DNA of 22,476 nucleotides from Thoreauomyces humboldtii (taxonomy: Eukaryota; Chytridiomycota; Chytridiomycetes; Spizellomycetales; Powellomycetaceae): NCBI GenBank assembly GCA_027596035.1, contig JADGJA010000339.1, positions 1-22,476 on the forward strand, given 5' to 3'. The notes below the pieces were generated by a model. That model had not been told where the DNA came from, did not search any database, and saw nothing but the letters and a program-made list of their open reading frames with translations. Position numbers and translations under genes: made by a program. This document shows positions 21,220-22,476 of the stretch, one piece after another. Position 1 is the stretch's first letter, and the number at the start of each line of letters is the position of its first letter.

Positions 21220-22001
21220 CCGCCGTTTCTTGGCTGCCCTTGCACCGTCCTTGTTACAGTAACCCGGTACGGCTCGGTGGCCTTCCTTTGAACCTTCCTC
21301 TCGTGATGTGCTTTTCATCCACCAGCATGAGGGCATGAGCCTCGTGAACCACTGGATGTAAAGCCCACCAGCAAAGCAAGTCGCGTTGACCCGACCGTAG
21401 GTTCCCATGTCCGTGGGGAACGCACGGACACGGTACCCCTTCCTCGTCTGTGTCCCGATCTTTGCTCTTCGGCGGTCCAGCACGAAGGCTCAACCACAGG
21501 CAGCCATCAAGCTCTGCTCTCGACGATGCATTAACATCAAGTCCCCGACACCTTTGACAGCTCTCGCCGGTACCGAGTACGGTACCCAGTCGAAGCAGAA
21601 AGAAGGCGAGTGGGCACTCGAGCTTGTACCCGAAGCTTTGCGTGCGTTTTCCTTATCGTGCTGCGGCAAGTGTGTCAGGCAACAGGGAGATGTTCGTCAG
21701 AGGATTCTCGTACGCAACGACGAGACCGTAAGGATGACAATGGCTCGCTGTCTGACGGCCCTGCTACAATGTCCGTGAGCATATGCCCGCGGACGATGGG
21801 TCCCACATACTGCATACGCTTGCGGGTCCCCATTCTAAGCGGGACGGCACAGAGTACAGTAGACGCATGGCGATTAGACGCGGTTCTGATGCGCGACCCT
21901 AGGGAGGAAACCTTAAACTGATGGTGATACACGGCAAGCGTGCACAAACATGCTTTGCCCACTATCACCGTCGTGCCCCCTTCCTGGCTTCTCGTCCTCC
22001 C

Positions 22002-22013
22002 TACAGTACAGTA
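22002..22013. promoter_or_regulatory. Overlapping double TACAGTA motif
   Basis: TACAGTACAGTA holds two overlapping copies of the 7-bp motif, followed by CG to give the palindromic GTACAGTAC. It is the densest example of a motif that I find only between genes in this window. A transcription-factor site is an inference. Confidence 0.3.
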
Positions 22014-22476
22014 CGTAGTGTTCATGCTTGATTTGAAAGCACAATGCGGAAAGCACAAGGATTGCAGTTGAGCGCTTCCATTGGTCTCCCGATCGCGTTT
22101 CCTGTATGCACTGGAAATTAACACGGTTTGATGAACGGCGTTCCTCTGCTTGGCGGCACTCGACGCATACGATTTGAAACGGGGCTCCCAGGAGGGGAGG
22201 GCGGCGGAACTTACCAGGTACCAGGGAAAAACGGAAAGAGGAATGCGTCATTGGTGACACAAAAGGAAGACATCTGGCGCTTTCCCGTGCAACTTTGAAA
22301 CCAGGCGCGCTGCTCTTATCTCCCGCTGTCCAGGAATATCTATCTTTCTGATGCCTGTTTGCCTTGGCGGAAACCCTTTTTTTTTTTTCCTTCTTCGTTC
22401 TTCCCTCGAATGGCTTGCACGCACGGGAAGGGTTCTCTGTTTGTTTGGTGCAGGGGGTCGAGGCGTAGTGGGGGGA

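Larger units (their letters stand above)
20775..22476. other. Right flank without a recognisable gene
   Basis: This 1.7-kb stretch lies upstream of the helicase. Open frames of up to about 155 codons occur on both strands, but none has a recognisable motif, and several cross simple repeats. It contains a CA microsatellite, two GGTACC sites 12 bp apart (21569, 21581), four TACAGTA motifs (21255, 21855, 22002, 22007) and a 12-T run at 22377-22388. The first 200 bp or so is probably helicase leader and promoter. A gene starting beyond the right edge could have its promoter here. Confidence 0.5.

Noticed and set aside
21675..22260. Overlapping 115- and 149-codon minus-strand open frames in the right flank
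   Set aside because: Neither has a recognisable domain, and I could not join them by plausible splice sites into a longer protein.
1..22476. tRNA, 5S rRNA, snRNA, transposon or CRISPR array
   Set aside because: I looked by eye for tRNA B-box sequences, U6-like starts, terminal inverted repeats, transposase or reverse-transcriptase motifs and regularly spaced repeats, and found none. The repeats present are simple microsatellites and short hairpins.

Overview
This is nuclear DNA from a fungus, most likely a basidiomycete. The protein-coding genes are split by short introns (about 50-150 nt, one of 493 nt) with GTRNGT donors and YAG acceptors. The encoded proteins are eukaryotic housekeeping families with fungal-type sequences. 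The placement in Basidiomycota is an inference from protein resemblance and intron style. I cannot name a genus.

Layout, left to right. (1) 279-1321, minus: a two-exon gene for an unrecognised, proline/serine-rich protein with many S/T-P sites, and a pair of ACGCGT boxes upstream. (2) 2596-4408, plus: a nine-exon casein kinase 1 gene (Hrr25/Hhp1/CK1 delta-epsilon type). (3) 5179-6400, minus: ribosomal protein uL1 (L10a), with an 8-nt first exon and a 493-nt first intron. (4) 6723-8291, plus: nucleosome assembly protein NAP1, divergent from uL1 across 322 bp. (5) 8665-15934, minus: a 2380-residue DOCK-family guanine nucleotide exchange factor, almost all in one 6.39-kb exon. (6) 16280-20774, minus: a 1453-residue DExH RNA helicase with a double-stranded-RNA-binding-like N-terminus. 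(7) 20775-22476: about 1.7 kb in which I find no gene.

The genes do not form a pathway. They cover signalling (CK1, DOCK Rho/Rac activation), translation (uL1), chromatin assembly (NAP1) and RNA remodelling (helicase). I rebuilt all exon structures by hand from conserved protein motifs and splice-site phase. For the five recognised genes every exon sum is a multiple of three and the reading frame is continuous.

I found no mobile element, tRNA, rRNA or CRISPR array, and no clear new biological system. The points most worth checking are: a 7-bp motif TACWGTA found eight times by hand count, all between genes; the S/T-P-rich gene with its MCB-like promoter pair; a possible mitochondrial-targeting N-terminal extension on the helicase; two back-to-back perfect hairpins at the 3' end of the DOCK gene; and a CK1 intron that, if retained, would give a shorter kinase tail.
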